This document shows positions 15,998-24,721 of a stretch of DNA of 64,000 bases, piece after piece (the first letter of the stretch is position 1; every line of letters starts with the position of its first letter). The stretch covers positions 1 to 64,000 of the forward strand of contig CACZBW010000012.1 of the NCBI GenBank assembly GCA_902779575.1, given 5' to 3'. The notes beneath the pieces were generated by a model. That model was given only the letters and a program-made list of their open reading frames with translations. It did not search any database and had not been told where the DNA came from. The translations under genes and the position numbers were made by a program. This DNA comes from an uncultured Lachnospiraceae bacterium (GTDB lineage Bacteria; Bacillota; Clostridia; Lachnospirales; Lachnospiraceae).

Positions 15998-17326
15998 TTA
16001 CAGCAGTTCCCCGATCAGGTCATAATCCGAAGCGCCTGTGATTCTTACCCGGGCGAAATCCCCGGTTACAAGCGTCTCATCCGTGTTCAGAAAAACGTAG
16101 CCGTCCACGTCCGGAGCATCTCCGTAGCTCCTTGCGATATATGCATTCTCTCCCGCCACCTGTCCTTCGATCATGACATCCATCTCGCGGCCGATCATTT
16201 CATTTTCCAGATCAAAGGCTATCTCCTGCTGGAGTTCCATGAGCTCATCCATGCGGCTGAGCTTCGTCTCTTCGTCGATCTGATCAGGCAGCCGGGCGGC
16301 CGGCGTTCCTTCTTCCTGCGAATAGGGGAACACACCGAGACGGTTGAACTCCATCTCATTGATAAAGCGGCAGACATCCTCAAACTGCTCCCTGCTTTCA
16401 CCCGGAAAGCCGGTGATCAGTGTGGTGCGGAGTACAATGTCCGGTATCTCATCGCGCAGATGCCGGATGATCCGTTTAAGGTCCTCCCGCGTCGTCCTGC
16501 GGCCCATCCTTCTCAGAATCTCATCGTTCGCATGCTGGATCGGGAGGTCCAGGTAATGGAGGAACTTTTTCTCCGTTTTCATGCAGCGGATCAGGTCCTC
16601 ATAGATCTCCTCCGGATAACAGTAGAGCACCCGGATCCAGAAAATGCCGCGGATCTGAGCCAGGTCACGGATCAGTTCGTGCAGGCACCTGCGTCCATAC
16701 AGATCGGTCCCGTAAAGAGTTGTCTCCTGCGCAACCAGGATCAGCTCCTTCACGCCCTTTGACGCCAGGTCCTCCGCCTCGCGGATCAGGATCTCACGCG
16801 GCACGGAGCGGTAAGGGCCTCTCATGGAAGGAATCGCGCAGTAAGTGCAGTGCTTGTCACAACCCTCCGCGATCTTCAGATAAGCATAATGACCGCCCGT
16901 TGTAAGGACTCTTTCTCCCTGCGGCAGCGCAAGACGGCTCAGATCGTCCATCACCTGGCTGCGCTCCCCTCTGAGCGCTTCCTGAATGACCTCAGCGATT
17001 CTGTCGTAGGCTGTAGTTCCGACGACAGCGTCAACCTCCGGAAGTTCCTCCCGGATCTCCTCCGCATAGCGCTGCGCCATGCAGCCGGTGCAGATCAGGG
17101 CCCGGCAATGGCCTTCTTCCTTGCATCTTGCGTATTCCAGAATATTGCGGATCGATTCTTCCTTTGCCTCATTGATGAAGCAGCAGGTGTTGATCACAAT
17201 CACATCTGCTTCCAGCTCATCGTCCGTCAGCTGCCAGCCCTGTCCGCTGAGCAGGCCAAGCATCTTTTCGGCGTCGACCCGGTTTTTGTCACAGCCAAGT
17301 GAAACAAACAGGATTTTCATAGCCAT
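15998..17326 (-). CDS. rimO: ribosomal protein uS12 methylthiotransferase
   Basis: 442 residues with the three domains of methylthiotransferases. These are an N-terminal UPF0004 domain with cysteines in FVSLGCDKNR, INTCCF and CTGCMAQ, and a radical SAM domain with the cluster motif CDKHCTYCAIP (CxxxCxxC). A C-terminal TRAM domain follows (about 375-440). RimO adds a methylthio group to a conserved aspartate of S12. The start motif SLGCDKNRVD points to RimO rather than MiaB. The first ATG follows AAAGG by six bases and is ten bases from the rpoZ stop, so coupling with rpoZ is likely. Confidence 0.95.
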   Translation of the reverse strand: MAMKILFVSLGCDKNRVDAEKMLGLLSGQGWQLTDDELEADVIVINTCCFINEAKEESIRNILEYARCKEEGHCRALICTGCMAQRYAEEIREELPEVDAVVGTTAYDRIAEVIQEALRGERSQVMDDLSRLALPQGERVLTTGGHYAYLKIAEGCDKHCTYCAIPSMRGPYRSVPREILIREAEDLASKGVKELILVAQETTLYGTDLYGRRCLHELIRDLAQIRGIFWIRVLYCYPEEIYEDLIRCMKTEKKFLHYLDLPIQHANDEILRRMGRRTTREDLKRIIRHLRDEIPDIVLRTTLITGFPGESREQFEDVCRFINEMEFNRLGVFPYSQEEGTPAARLPDQIDEETKLSRMDELMELQQEIAFDLENEMIGREMDVMIEGQVAGENAYIARSYGDAPDVDGYVFLNTDETLVTGDFARVRITGASDYDLIGELL

Positions 17327-17335
17327 GGACAGCCT

Positions 17336-17755
17336 TTACTCCTGTTCCTCATCATCGTCGTCGTCCTCATCATCCGCGTCGCTGTCCGGATCATAGTCGT
17401 CTCCATACTCGTCGGAATCCGTCATCTCGTCCAGCTCATCGTCCGAGTCAAGATCCGCGCCGACAGACAGGGAGCTGTCAATGAATTTGCTCGCCATCTC
17501 GGCGATCTCCCGCCTGTCTTCCTCGTCCGCGTCACTGGGAAGAATGCGGATCAGGCCGTCCTGCAGCTCAGCGACGGCGGTGGAGAGAGGCTTGAGCGTC
17601 TCCTGCCTGCTCACATTGGCCTCGCCGGCGATAATCTGTCTCGCGCGCTTGGCGGTAGCCATGACGATGGAATACCTGGAGTTGACAACCGGGGTATCAT
17701 CCTCGGATTCTTCATTGATTAGCTGCATAAGTTCTGTATAAGACGGATGTAACAT
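17336..17755 (-). CDS. rpoZ: RNA polymerase omega subunit with acidic C-terminal tail
   Basis: 139 residues. The conserved omega core is SRYSIVMATAKRARQII (about residues 26-42) and KPLSTAVAEL (about 55-64), which clamps the beta-prime C-terminus during polymerase assembly. Beyond about residue 95 there is a tail of over 40 residues made mostly of aspartate and glutamate (for example DDEDDDDDEEQE at the end). A typical omega is 60-90 residues, so the tail is an addition. It lies between gmk and rimO as in related genomes. The ATG follows AAAGGAG by ten bases. Confidence 0.9.
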   Translation of the reverse strand: MLHPSYTELMQLINEESEDDTPVVNSRYSIVMATAKRARQIIAGEANVSRQETLKPLSTAVAELQDGLIRILPSDADEEDRREIAEMASKFIDSSLSVGADLDSDDELDEMTDSDEYGDDYDPDSDADDEDDDDDEEQE

Positions 17756-17851
17756 GCGCTGTGCGCTCCTTTCCTGAATCTGTCAGTCTGATCTATACCG
17801 CGGCTGACCCGCCGCGGCGTCTTAAAGTTCCGGTCACGGGAAAATCTTCCC

Positions 17852-18484
17852 TTACTCCGGCTGCTTAAAGCTCTCCAGTTCCTTTCGGATCTTCTCTATA
17901 AACGACGCGTTCCGGCCGGTCCTAAGCCTCTGTGCCTGAATCAGCTGATGCAGCTTTTCCGCGCTCTCTTCTATGGTATCATTGACGATAATGTAATCAT
18001 AGCCGCCGACTCCGGCCGCTTCCTCGGCAGCCCTTGCAAGTCTTTTTTTCACAAGCTCCGGCGTTTCAGTCCCGCGTCCCGTCAGCCTCTGCTCAAGTAC
18101 TCCTGCGCTGGGCGGCAGAACGAAAACCAGGATTGCTTCCGGCATGCTTTTCCGGATATTCATGGCGCCCTGGATGTCGATCTCCAGCAGGACGTCCCTG
18201 CCTTCAGCCATCATCCTCTCCACATAGAAGCGGGGCGTTCCGTAATAATTCTCCACGTAGGAAGCATATTCAAGAAGCTCGCCCTTTTCAATCATCTCCT
18301 CAAACTTTTCCCGGGAAATGAAGAAATAGTTCACGCCGTCGGTCTCACCGGGTCTCGGAGACCGTGTCGTAGCCGAAACGGAGTAGGCATAGCCTTCATG
18401 GCGCTTCATCATCTCATTCAGGATGCTTCCTTTGCCGACGCCGGCAAAGCCGGAAATAACAACCAGGCTTCCTCTGTTCTTCAT
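17852..18484 (-). CDS. gmk: guanylate kinase
   Basis: A 210-residue cytosolic enzyme converting GMP to GDP with ATP. The P-loop is GFAGVGKGS (about residues 12-20), the GMP-binding segment is SATTRSPRPGETDGVNYFF, and the DVLLEIDIQGA motif follows. The C-terminus reads YDYIIVNDTIEESAEKL, which is family-typical. The length matches other Gmk proteins. The ATG follows GGAGAGAACT. It sits between remA and rpoZ in the conserved order yicC-remA-gmk-rpoZ. Confidence 0.97.
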   Translation of the reverse strand: MKNRGSLVVISGFAGVGKGSILNEMMKRHEGYAYSVSATTRSPRPGETDGVNYFFISREKFEEMIEKGELLEYASYVENYYGTPRFYVERMMAEGRDVLLEIDIQGAMNIRKSMPEAILVFVLPPSAGVLEQRLTGRGTETPELVKKRLARAAEEAAGVGGYDYIIVNDTIEESAEKLHQLIQAQRLRTGRNASFIEKIRKELESFKQPE

Positions 18485-18504
18485 AGTTCTCTCCTGTACA
18501 CGCC

Positions 18505-18774
18505 TCAGCTGACGGGTGCCTGTTCCGGACCGGTGCTGCCGGACAGCCTTCTGCCGATGGTATCCGGAATCAGCGGCGAAAGGACGATCCGGTCTGATTC
18601 ACAGACGATCACCGCTTTTGTCTTCCGTCCGGAAGTCGCGTCCACCACCCGGCCTTCTTCCCTGGCCTGCTGGACAAGGCGCTTGACCGGAGCTCCGTCG
18701 GGATTCACCACGGCAATAATCTTATCGGAGTTGACCAGATTGCCGAACCCGACATTTACCATCCGGTTACTCAA
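18505..18774 (-). CDS. remA: RemA/DUF370-family regulator
   Basis: A small protein of 85-89 residues with the DUF370 pattern NVGFGNLVNSDKIIAVV, then PVKRLVQQAR and GRKTKAVIV. In Bacillus subtilis RemA is a DNA-binding activator of matrix genes and osmoprotection. The longer form starts at TTG (18774), overlaps the yicC stop and has AGGTG seven bases upstream. An in-frame ATG at 18762 gives MVNVGFGNLV and is also possible. It sits between yicC and gmk, the usual place in Firmicutes. The last 12 residues (SGSTGPEQAPVS) are a non-conserved tail. Confidence 0.9.
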   Translation of the reverse strand: MSNRMVNVGFGNLVNSDKIIAVVNPDGAPVKRLVQQAREEGRVVDATSGRKTKAVIVCESDRIVLSPLIPDTIGRRLSGSTGPEQAPVS

Positions 18775-19645
18775 TGTTCTGCACCTGTTCCCTTATCTTC
18801 TCGATCTCTGTCTTCAGGTCAATGGCGATATTGGAGGTCTCGAGATCGTTCGCCTTGGAGAGAATGGTATTGGCCTCCCGGTTCATCTCCTGAGCGATAA
18901 AATCAAGCTTGCGCCCGATGTCGTCCCCTTCTTTCAGTTCCTTTATCATGGTCTGAATATGGCTGCGCAGGCGCACTGTCTCTTCATCTGTAGCCAGCTT
19001 GTCCGCGAAAAGTACCACCTCCGCGGCGATCCTGGATTCATCGATCTGGTTATTGTCCAGAAGTTCCCGGACCTTTTCCTTGAGACGGTCCTCATATTCC
19101 CGGATGATTCCGGGATAACGCTGTTCCACGGCGTCCACGTTGGCCAGCATATGGTCAAGTTTTGAGAGAAGATCCGCCTGCAGGCTGTCTCCTTCCCGGA
19201 TCCGCGTCTCGACCAGCATCTCAAGCGCCCTGTCCAGGGCCCCTCTGAGAGCCTCCCAGACAGCGTCTTCATCCACGGAAGACTCCTGCAGCTTGAAGAT
19301 CTCAGGCTGAAGGCCGAGCCTTGATACCGTGAAATCATTCTTCAGGTCGAAAAGCTCCGCCAGACGGCTGTAAGCCTGTACATATTCCTGCGCCAGGTGT
19401 TCGTTGATCTGCAGATTATACTGCGCTTCACCGATCACTTCGTAACTGACAAATACGTCAACCTTGCCTCTTCTGAGATACTTCTTCAGCTCCGCGCGCA
19501 CCGAGGTATCCAGATAGGCGTACTCTTTCGGAATCCGGACGCTGGCGTCCAGATAACGGTGATTCACACTTTTCACTTCGACCACGAATTTCAGGGTCCC
19601 GTTCGCATTCTCCGAGCGCCCGAATCCGGTCATGCTTTTTATCAT
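18767..19645 (-). CDS. yicC: YicC-family endoribonuclease-like protein
   Basis: 292 residues. The N-terminus MIKSMTGFGR is the hallmark of the family, and the middle has VEVKSVNHRYLDASVRIP. The C-terminal DUF1732 region contains GDDIGRKLDFIAQEMNREAN and TLLSKAND-like residues before the end. Escherichia coli YicC is an endoribonuclease linked to RNA turnover; the function in Firmicutes is not well defined. The ATG at 19645 is preferred over the TTG six bases upstream because AGAGGA sits at the right distance. It is the first gene of the yicC-remA-gmk-rpoZ-rimO-pgsA run. Confidence 0.93.
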   Translation of the reverse strand: MIKSMTGFGRSENANGTLKFVVEVKSVNHRYLDASVRIPKEYAYLDTSVRAELKKYLRRGKVDVFVSYEVIGEAQYNLQINEHLAQEYVQAYSRLAELFDLKNDFTVSRLGLQPEIFKLQESSVDEDAVWEALRGALDRALEMLVETRIREGDSLQADLLSKLDHMLANVDAVEQRYPGIIREYEDRLKEKVRELLDNNQIDESRIAAEVVLFADKLATDEETVRLRSHIQTMIKELKEGDDIGRKLDFIAQEMNREANTILSKANDLETSNIAIDLKTEIEKIREQVQNIE

Positions 19646-19776
19646 ATACAATCCTCTTCCGGACGGTTCCTCCGTCCATGAAATGATCTTCGGAAATCTC
19701 TGTCCGCGCCGGACCTCAGGCCCTGCCTCCGCTTCTTTTCAGCAGTGCTTCAGCAACGCAGACTAACACAGAAAAC

Positions 19777-19806
19777 ATTATATTGCAACCCTCTTTGCAA
19801 AGTCAA
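19777..19806 (-). promoter_or_regulatory. promoter of the yicC operon
   Basis: TTGACT (19801-19806) and TATAAT (19777-19782) with 18 bases between. The spacer has two TTGCAA hexamers. On the other strand, a weaker plus-strand pair (TTGCTT and TATGAT, near 19808-19840) could serve the divergent rqcH gene. Confidence 0.65.
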
Positions 19807-20001
19807 TTGCTTTTGTCTCTTTCCGGATTCTATGATATGATGGTCACAGCGCCGGCAGTCTGATCTGCATCGTTTTTACGCAGAAGAAAGCAGGACTTTC
19901 CGGCATTCAAGGAAATAATTCCGCTCTGTCTGCGACCGGTACCGCACGAATCCGTACGGTCAGCGCCGGTCTTTGCTGCGGAATGGAAAGAAGGAATCCC
20001 T

Positions 20002-21834
20002 ATGGCCTTAGACGGAATTACTGTTTCAAATATCGTCCGGGAGCTGAATGAGAAAATTGCCGGATCCCATATCGCAAGGATCGGGCAGCCCGAGCCGGAT
20101 GAGATCATGCTCACTTTAAAGAGCCGGGCCGGACAGATGCGTCTGCTGATGTCGGCAAGCGCCTCCCTTCCCCTGATTTATCTGACCGATAAAAATAAGA
20201 TGAGTCCCATGACGGCGCCGAATTTCTGCATGCTGCTGCGCAAGCATATCGGAAGCGGAAAGATCATCCGCGTCCGGCAGCCTTCTCTCGAACGCGTCAT
20301 CTACATTGAAATCGAGCATTATGACGAGCTTGGCGACCTGCGCCGCAAGAACCTGATCCTGGAGCTGATGGGGAAATACTCCAACCTGATCTTCTGCGAT
20401 GAGAACGGCATGATCCTTGACTCGATCAAGCATATCAGCATGCAGATTTCCTCTGTGCGGGAAGTCCTTCCCGGCAGAGAATATTTCATCCCTCAGACGC
20501 AGGACAAATATGATCCCCTCCGCACGGACAGGGAAGAATTCTGCGAAAAGGTTTTCTCCAGGCCGCTTCCCCTCTCAAAAGCCCTCTACTCCACCTATAC
20601 AGGGCTCAGTCCGGTGATCGCGGAAGAACTCTGCTTCCGCGCTTCCATCGAGTCGGACCAGAGCGCCAGGGAGATCCCGGAAGGAGCGCAGCTGCATCTG
20701 TACCGCATTTTCGATGAGCTGATGAACGATGTGAAGGAGGGCCGTTTCAGCCCCTGCATCATCTATGAGAAACTGCCTGGTTCCGCTTCCGCCGGGGATC
20801 CGGAGAGCTTTGATGAAGCCGGCGCGGTTCCCAGGGAATTTGCCTCCGTTCCGCTTCGCATGTACGCGGATCTCCCCTGCCGCAGCTTCTCCTCCATCTC
20901 TGAGCTTCTGGAAACCTACTATGCCGAAAAGAACGCCGCGACACGGATCCGTCAGAAATCGGCGGACCTGCGCCATGTGGTCAGCACGATCCTGGAACGT
21001 GAAGCAAAGAAGCTGGACCTGCAGCAGCGCCAGATGAAGGATACGGAGAAAAAGGACAAATACCGCATCTACGGGGAACTTCTGCATACCTACGGATACA
21101 GTGTCCAGCCGGGAGAAAAATCAGTAACCGTACAGAATTACTATGATGAGAATAAGGAACTGAAGATCCCGCTCGATCCCCAGAAAAGCGCCTCTGAAAA
21201 CGCGCAGAAGTATTTCGACCGCTATAATAAACTGAAGCGCACCAGTGAAGCTCTGACGGATCTGATCGGGCAGACCCGGGCTGCCGTTGATCAGCTGGAA
21301 TCCATCCGCACCTTCCTGGACCAGGCGCAGAGTGAGGCCGATCTTGCCCAGATCCGCCAGGAGCTGGTCCAGTCGGACTATATCCGGGCTAAGGGAAAAG
21401 ATTCCCTGAAGCAGGGAAAAGGCTCCGGCCGCAAAGGGGCTTCCCGCACGGCGCCCTCAAAGCCCTACCATTACCGGACCGCCGACGGCTATGATATCTA
21501 TGTCGGGAAAAATAACCTGCAGAATGATGAACTCACCTTCAAATTCGCCAACGCGAATGACTGGTGGTTCCACGCCAAGAAGATCCCCGGATCCCACGTT
21601 GTGGTCCGCCTGCGCGGCGAATCGGACATGCCGGACAGCGTCTTCGAGGCAGCCGCATCTCTGGCAGCCTACTATTCAAAAAACAGGGCTTCGGATAAAG
21701 TGGAGGTGGACTATGTCCGCCGCAGGGAGGTTAAAAAACCGAACGGCTCCAAGCCCGGCTTCGTCGTCTACTATACCAATTATTCCATGCTGGCAAGACC
21801 GTCCCTGAACGGACTGGAAGAAATCAATGACTGA
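20002..21834 (+). CDS. rqcH: RqcH/NFACT ribosome quality-control factor
   Basis: 610 residues with NFACT-N, a helical/coiled middle and the NFACT-R domain near the C-terminus (TADGYDIYVGKNNLQNDELT, then WFHAKKIPGSHVV). In Bacillus RqcH binds stalled 50S subunits and directs C-terminal alanine tailing; older annotations call the family fibronectin-binding. The segment corresponding to the tRNA-contacting Asp97-Arg98 pair reads LERVI here, so residue 97 is glutamate and Arg98 is kept. A lysine/glycine/serine-rich stretch (about 465-480) separates the coiled middle from NFACT-R. It is transcribed divergently from yicC and ends at a strong terminator. Confidence 0.93.
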   Translation: MALDGITVSNIVRELNEKIAGSHIARIGQPEPDEIMLTLKSRAGQMRLLMSASASLPLIYLTDKNKMSPMTAPNFCMLLRKHIGSGKIIRVRQPSLERVIYIEIEHYDELGDLRRKNLILELMGKYSNLIFCDENGMILDSIKHISMQISSVREVLPGREYFIPQTQDKYDPLRTDREEFCEKVFSRPLPLSKALYSTYTGLSPVIAEELCFRASIESDQSAREIPEGAQLHLYRIFDELMNDVKEGRFSPCIIYEKLPGSASAGDPESFDEAGAVPREFASVPLRMYADLPCRSFSSISELLETYYAEKNAATRIRQKSADLRHVVSTILEREAKKLDLQQRQMKDTEKKDKYRIYGELLHTYGYSVQPGEKSVTVQNYYDENKELKIPLDPQKSASENAQKYFDRYNKLKRTSEALTDLIGQTRAAVDQLESIRTFLDQAQSEADLAQIRQELVQSDYIRAKGKDSLKQGKGSGRKGASRTAPSKPYHYRTADGYDIYVGKNNLQNDELTFKFANANDWWFHAKKIPGSHVVVRLRGESDMPDSVFEAAASLAAYYSKNRASDKVEVDYVRRREVKKPNGSKPGFVVYYTNYSMLARPSLNGLEEIND

Positions 21835-21860
21835 CAGGCAGCCGCATTGCTCCTGACGAA

Positions 21861-21899
21861 AAAACCTCTGCCCGGAAAGAAACCGGTGCAGAGGTTTTT
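21861..21899 (+). terminator. terminator after rqcH
   Basis: AAAACCTCTGC and GCAGAGGTTTTT arms enclose an inner CCGG/CCGG pair. The run of T residues ends at 21899, directly at the edge of a dispersed repeat. Confidence 0.88.
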
Positions 21900-22055
21900 G
21901 GAAACGCTGATTTATTCTGAATGATAACTTTTATATCATGGAAACCGTGTTTCCTATATTCTTTGAGCGCGTAATGCGTTCAAAGGCGCGTGCTGCACAG
22001 CACTGCGTCTGCGCTGCCGCTTCGGACGGCGCCGGACGAACGCCCGCCGGAGGCT
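21900..22055 (+). repeat. dispersed hairpin repeat, copy 2
   Basis: This copy matches the reverse complement of the element at 58653-58843 over most of its length. Shared blocks include GGAAACGCTG, TTATTCTGAATG, TATTCTTTGAGCGCG, GGCGCGTGCTGC-like sequence and CGCCGGAGGCT. The hairpins have accumulated substitutions, for example TTTGAGCGCG paired with AATGCGTTCAAAG. It fills the space between the convergent rqcH and leuS genes. Confidence 0.7.
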
Positions 22056-22070
22056 TTTATCCGGTCTCTT

Positions 22071-24488
22071 TTATTTTGCAACGAAATTGATGATCTTTCC
22101 GGGGACATAGATCTCCTTGATGATCTTCTTTCCTTCCAGACGGCTGCCCAGAGCTTCTTTTCCTGCCGCGATGGCGTCTTCTTTCGACACATCCGCCGGT
22201 ACTCTGACGACGGCTCTGGTCTTGCCCATCATCTGGACCGGGATCTCGATCTCATCGTCCTTCATCGCTTCCTCATCGAAGGTCGGCCACGGAGCATGGA
22301 ATACGGAGCTGTCATGTCCGAGCTCTCTCCAGAGTTCCTCGCCGATATGAGGGGCGAAGGGAGCGATCATCTTCACCGCGTCCTCCAGAGTCTCATGATC
22401 CACGCCGCCTTCCGCGCGGGAAAGGGCAAGCAGATTATTGGTGAACTCCATAAAGCCGGAAACAACCGTGTTCAGGCTGAAATTGCTGAATCTCTGGGAG
22501 ATCGTGGACACCATCTTGTGGTGGCAGCGGACCATCTCCCTGGACGGTTTGAAGTCCTTCTTATCCTTATTGTCCATGACCAGGTTGTAGAACCTTGACA
22601 GGAAGCGGAAGACGCCGTCGATTCCCCTGTCGTCCCACTCTGCGTCCAGTTCCGGCGGCCCGACGAAGAGCTCATACATGCGGAGGGAATCACAGCCGTA
22701 ATTCTCGACCAGATCGTCCGGGCTGATTACATTTCCCTTGGACTTGGACATCTTGATCCCGTTCTTGCCGGTAATCATGCCCTGGTTGAAGAGCTTTGTA
22801 AAGGGCTCGTCAAAGTCCACAACCCCGATATCGTACAGGAACTTGGTCCAGAACCTGGAATAAAGCAGATGCAGGACTGCATGCTCTACGCCGCCGATAT
22901 ACATGTCGACCGGAAGATACTTGTCCGCCTTCTGGGTGGAGACAAGCTCCTTATCGTTGTGAGGATCCACATAACGCAGGAAATACCAGGATGACCCCGC
23001 CCACTGGGGCATGGTGTTGGTCTCGCGCCTGGAAGCGGCTCCGCAGACCGGGCACTTGCAGTTGACCCACTCGTCGATAGCTGCCAGCGGCGATTCACCC
23101 GTACCGGTCGGCTCATAACTCTGGACCTTCGGCAGTTCAAGCGGAAGCTCTTCTTCCGGAACCGGTACATTGCCGCAGTTGGGGCAGTGAATGATCGGGA
23201 TCGGCTCTCCCCAGTATCTCTGTCTGGAGAAGACCCAGTCGCGCAGCTTGTAGTTGACGGTCTTGCGGCCGTAGCCGAGCTGTTCGACGATCATCGGCGC
23301 TTCCTGCTTCATCTCCGCGCAGTCGCGCCCGTTCCAGTCGCCGGAATTGATCAGGACGCCGGAGACAGCGGTCACCGCCTCCGTCATATTCTCGATCTCT
23401 TTGCCGTCCTGGGAGATTACCTGAACGATCGGAAGGCCGAACTTCTTCGCGAAGGCAAAGTCTCTGTCGTCATGGGCGGGTACGCACATGATGGCGCCCG
23501 TGCCGTAATCCGCAAGGACATAATCGGAGAGCCAGATCGGAATCTTTTCCCCGTTCATCGGATTGATCGCATAGGATCCGGTGAAGACGCCGGTCTTCTC
23601 CTTATCCTGCATGCGGTCGATATTGGACTTGTTGGCTGCTTCCTCGATATAACGCTCCACCTCATCCCTTGTCTCGTCCGTCTCAAGACTCTTTGACAGG
23701 GCATGTTCCGGGGCAAGTACCATGAAGGTTGCGCCGTAAAGCGTATCCGGACGGGTCGTATAGACCGTGATCTTCTCATCCCTTCCGGCAACCGGGAATT
23801 CCACTTCCGCGCCGTAGCTCTTGCCGATCCAGTCTGTCTGCATCTTCTTGACTTTCTCAGGCCACTCCAGACGGTCCAGGCCTTCCAGCAGGCGGTCCGC
23901 GTAAGCCGTGATCTTCAGCATCCACTGGCGAAGGTTTTTCTTGGTAACGGGAGTCCCGCAACGCTCGCAGCAGCCGTTCACGACTTCCTCGTTGGCAAGA
24001 CCGGTCTTGCAGGACGGACACCAGTTGATGGGGAATTCCTTCTCATAGGCGAGCCCCTTCTTAAACATCTGGACAAAGATCCACTGCGTCCACTTGTAGA
24101 ACTTCGGATCCGTAGTGTTCACTTCGCGGTCCCAGTCATAGACAGCCGCGATCTGCTGGATCTGGCGCTTGATGTTGGCTACATTCTCAGCTGTGGAGAT
24201 CGCCGGATGCTGGCCTGTCTTGATGGCATAGTTCTCTGCGGGAAGTCCGAAAGCGTCCCAGCCCATCGGATGAATCAGATAATATCCCTGCATCATCTTA
24301 TAGCGGCTCCAGGCATCGGAGATGACGTATCCTCTCCAGTGGCCGACATGAAGACCGTTTCCGGACGGATACGGGAACATATCCAGACAGTAATATTTCG
24401 GCTTGTCACCCTCGATATTGATCGGGTGCTCTTCCCATTCCCTGCGCCATTTCTCTTCTATGGCTCTGTGATTATAAGCGATTGCCAT
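22071..24488 (-). CDS. leuS: leucine--tRNA ligase
   Basis: 805 residues, the normal size of bacterial LeuRS. The class I HIGH motif appears as HVGHWRGY (about residue 47) and the KMSKS motif as KMSKSKGN (about residue 565). The editing (CP1) domain has TTRPDTLYGATF, the threonine-rich hydrolytic region. The zinc-finger-like CPSCKTG and CCERCGTP are in the first half and CPVCGAASR is further on. The ATG at 24488 has GGAGG eight bases upstream and gives the usual MAIAYNHRAIEEKW start. No T-box leader was found upstream. Confidence 0.97.
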   Translation of the reverse strand: MAIAYNHRAIEEKWRREWEEHPINIEGDKPKYYCLDMFPYPSGNGLHVGHWRGYVISDAWSRYKMMQGYYLIHPMGWDAFGLPAENYAIKTGQHPAISTAENVANIKRQIQQIAAVYDWDREVNTTDPKFYKWTQWIFVQMFKKGLAYEKEFPINWCPSCKTGLANEEVVNGCCERCGTPVTKKNLRQWMLKITAYADRLLEGLDRLEWPEKVKKMQTDWIGKSYGAEVEFPVAGRDEKITVYTTRPDTLYGATFMVLAPEHALSKSLETDETRDEVERYIEEAANKSNIDRMQDKEKTGVFTGSYAINPMNGEKIPIWLSDYVLADYGTGAIMCVPAHDDRDFAFAKKFGLPIVQVISQDGKEIENMTEAVTAVSGVLINSGDWNGRDCAEMKQEAPMIVEQLGYGRKTVNYKLRDWVFSRQRYWGEPIPIIHCPNCGNVPVPEEELPLELPKVQSYEPTGTGESPLAAIDEWVNCKCPVCGAASRRETNTMPQWAGSSWYFLRYVDPHNDKELVSTQKADKYLPVDMYIGGVEHAVLHLLYSRFWTKFLYDIGVVDFDEPFTKLFNQGMITGKNGIKMSKSKGNVISPDDLVENYGCDSLRMYELFVGPPELDAEWDDRGIDGVFRFLSRFYNLVMDNKDKKDFKPSREMVRCHHKMVSTISQRFSNFSLNTVVSGFMEFTNNLLALSRAEGGVDHETLEDAVKMIAPFAPHIGEELWRELGHDSSVFHAPWPTFDEEAMKDDEIEIPVQMMGKTRAVVRVPADVSKEDAIAAGKEALGSRLEGKKIIKEIYVPGKIINFVAK

Positions 24489-24554
24489 CTTCTTGTCCTC
24501 CGGCGAATTCATTTGACGCATTCTTCCTGAACCAGGAAATGCATAACCTCACTA

Positions 24555-24583
24555 ATTTTATTCTTCCATCTGACCCTTGTCAA
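24555..24583 (-). promoter_or_regulatory. leuS promoter
   Basis: TTGACA (24578-24583) and TAAAAT (24555-24560) are 17 bases apart on the minus strand. The transcript would start about 60 bases before the leuS ATG, too short a leader for a T-box. Confidence 0.75.
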
Positions 24584-24721
24584 GAAAGCTGTGGATGTCC
24601 CTGCATACCTGCATGCAAAGGATTATCCGCCCCTTTGCACAGCAGGCCGCACGCAGATCCGTCCGGCCGCTGTACTGTCTTGCGGAGCAGCGTACAGAAC
24701 GGAACAGCCGTGAATTGAACC

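Noticed and set aside
24489..24721. T-box leader for leuS
   Set aside because: No AGGGTGG-type antiterminator sequence, and the promoter lies only about 60 bases from the start codon.
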